DNA of 21,368 bases. It comes from Coriobacteriia bacterium (GTDB lineage: Bacteria > Actinomycetota > Coriobacteriia > WRKU01 > WQUG01). Below are positions 20,592 through 21,368 of this stretch, in pieces (within the stretch, counting starts at the first letter, position 1; every line of letters starts with the position of its first letter). Made by a program: the position numbers and the translations under genes. The notes below the pieces were generated by a model, which was given only the letters and a program-made list of their open reading frames with translations, did not search any database and was not told the DNA's origin. The stretch lies in assembly GCA_009785705.1 (NCBI GenBank), contig WQVS01000009.1, positions 1-21,368 of the forward strand, in the 5' to 3' direction.

Positions 20592-21368
20592 ATGTCATCA
20601 AGCTTTGGACATAATATTAAACTGCAAGTCTTTGGCCAGTCGCATTCAGAGATGCTAGGCGTGGTTATCGATGGACTGCCTGCTGGCTATAGTCTGGACA
20701 TGCAGCAAATTCAAGCCTTTCTTAATCGTAGACGCGGCGGACAGAATGCTTATTCAACAACACGCGCAGAAGCAGATGCCCCCCGTATTGTTTCGGGCTT
20801 GGTAGATGGTATGACCTGTGGGGCACCACTCTGCGCTCTTTTTGAAAACGCAAATGTTCGCGGAAAAGATTATGATGCGCTGAGCACGGTACCCAGACCA
20901 TCTCATGCAGATTACTATGCAAATGAAAAACACTACGGGGCACAGGACTTCCGCGGAGGCGGCCATTTCTCAGGACGTATGACCCTAGCACTCTGTTTCG
21001 CGGGCGCCGTCTGCATGCAGCTTTTAGAAAGATGGGATGTTCACATCGGGGCGCACATAGAGCAAATCTACAATGTGCTGGACAAACCTTATGACCCTCT
21101 AAATATAAGCGCTACCGACCTTAGGTATGACGATTTTCCCGTCAATGACAGTGCAGTAGCAGAAGCCATGCAGCAGACAATGCTTGACGCAGCAGCAGAG
21201 GGCGATTCCGTAGGCGGAGTCATAGAGTGTGCTGCTATTGGTCTACCCATAGGTGCAGGCTCCCCGATGTTTGCCGGCATCGAAAATCAGCTAGCGCAGG
21301 CAGTCTTTGCCGTTCCTGCCGTACGCGGAATAGAGTTCGGCGCAGGATTCGAGGCTGCGGGCATGTTA
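20592..21368 (+). CDS. aroC: Chorismate synthase, 3' end outside window
   Basis: The frame is open from ATG 20592 to the window edge (259 codons), which is most of the usual 350 to 390 residues. Chorismate synthase removes phosphate from EPSP to give chorismate, needing reduced FMN. The N-terminal signature is FGQSHSEMLGVVIDGLPAG (14-32) with the conserved H18; the later blocks are RRRGGQNAYSTTRAEADAPR (46-65), KDYD, PRPSHADYYANEKHYG (101-116) and RGGGHFSGRMT (121-131). Two residues differ from the textbook motif, GQSHS for GESHG and GGGHFSGR for GGGRxSAR. Both are compatible with the family and I would not call the gene defective. AGGAAAGCTAAG before the start gives a ribosome site. Confidence 0.95.
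   Translation, partial: MSSSFGHNIKLQVFGQSHSEMLGVVIDGLPAGYSLDMQQIQAFLNRRRGGQNAYSTTRAEADAPRIVSGLVDGMTCGAPLCALFENANVRGKDYDALSTVPRPSHADYYANEKHYGAQDFRGGGHFSGRMTLALCFAGAVCMQLLERWDVHIGAHIEQIYNVLDKPYDPLNISATDLRYDDFPVNDSAVAEAMQQTMLDAAAEGDSVGGVIECAAIGLPIGAGSPMFAGIENQLAQAVFAVPAVRGIEFGAGFEAAGML

Overview
This 21.4 kb window looks like core chromosome of an anaerobic, roughly 50% G+C bacterium, most likely a Gram-positive actinobacterium of the Coriobacteriia (Eggerthellales-like). The placement is an inference from gene style: secreted multiheme cytochrome next to an NHL propeller protein, a class V aminotransferase paired with a short SerA, and an nfu-aroF-tyrA-aroA-aroC order. No rRNA or marker protein fixes the taxonomy. 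Coding density is high, no gap between genes exceeds about 210 bases, and I see no transposase, phage gene, CRISPR array or rRNA.

Layout. (1) 1-1288, plus strand: the 3' part of purD (purine synthesis) and a small four-helix membrane protein. (2) 1285-4283, minus strand: 5-formyl-THF cyclo-ligase preceded, in translational overlap, by a membrane protein with very acidic ends, and upstream a HAD phosphatase. (3) 4383-9665, plus strand: a YugP-type membrane zinc protease, then a membrane-anchored TPR protein, a two-helix NHL-propeller protein with a cytosolic PIN-like tail, and a secreted seven-heme cytochrome c. The last three look like one extracytoplasmic redox module and are the least standard part of the window. 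(4) 9793-12066: a class V aminotransferase and 3-phosphoglycerate dehydrogenase, probably the serine branch. (5) 12114-12243: tRNA-Val(GAC) with a strong intrinsic terminator. (6) 12397-16457: a DUF4173 membrane protein, a SpoU/TrmH RNA methyltransferase and RmuC. (7) 16514-21368: an Nfu Fe-S protein, then the aromatic amino acid cluster aroF, tyrA, aroA and aroC (aroC runs off the right edge).

How they work together. Regions 4 and 7 are biosynthetic: 3-phosphoglycerate to serine, and PEP plus erythrose-4-phosphate through EPSP and chorismate to tyrosine. Region 3 would place a TPR scaffold, a beta-propeller and a multiheme cytochrome on the outer face of the membrane, suggesting electron transfer to an external or envelope partner. 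No heme-ligation (Ccs/Ccm) genes are in the window, so they must lie elsewhere if the cytochrome is functional.

The non-coding DNA is also informative. Two diverged copies of a palindromic REP/MITE-like element (710-795 and 10952-11045) share conserved unpaired internal segments. Others are a 39-bp tandem repeat and C8 tract before serA, a 17-bp tandem repeat before the minus-strand operon, a 10-bp-period repeat before tyrA, and a perfect inverted repeat in the only divergent promoter region.
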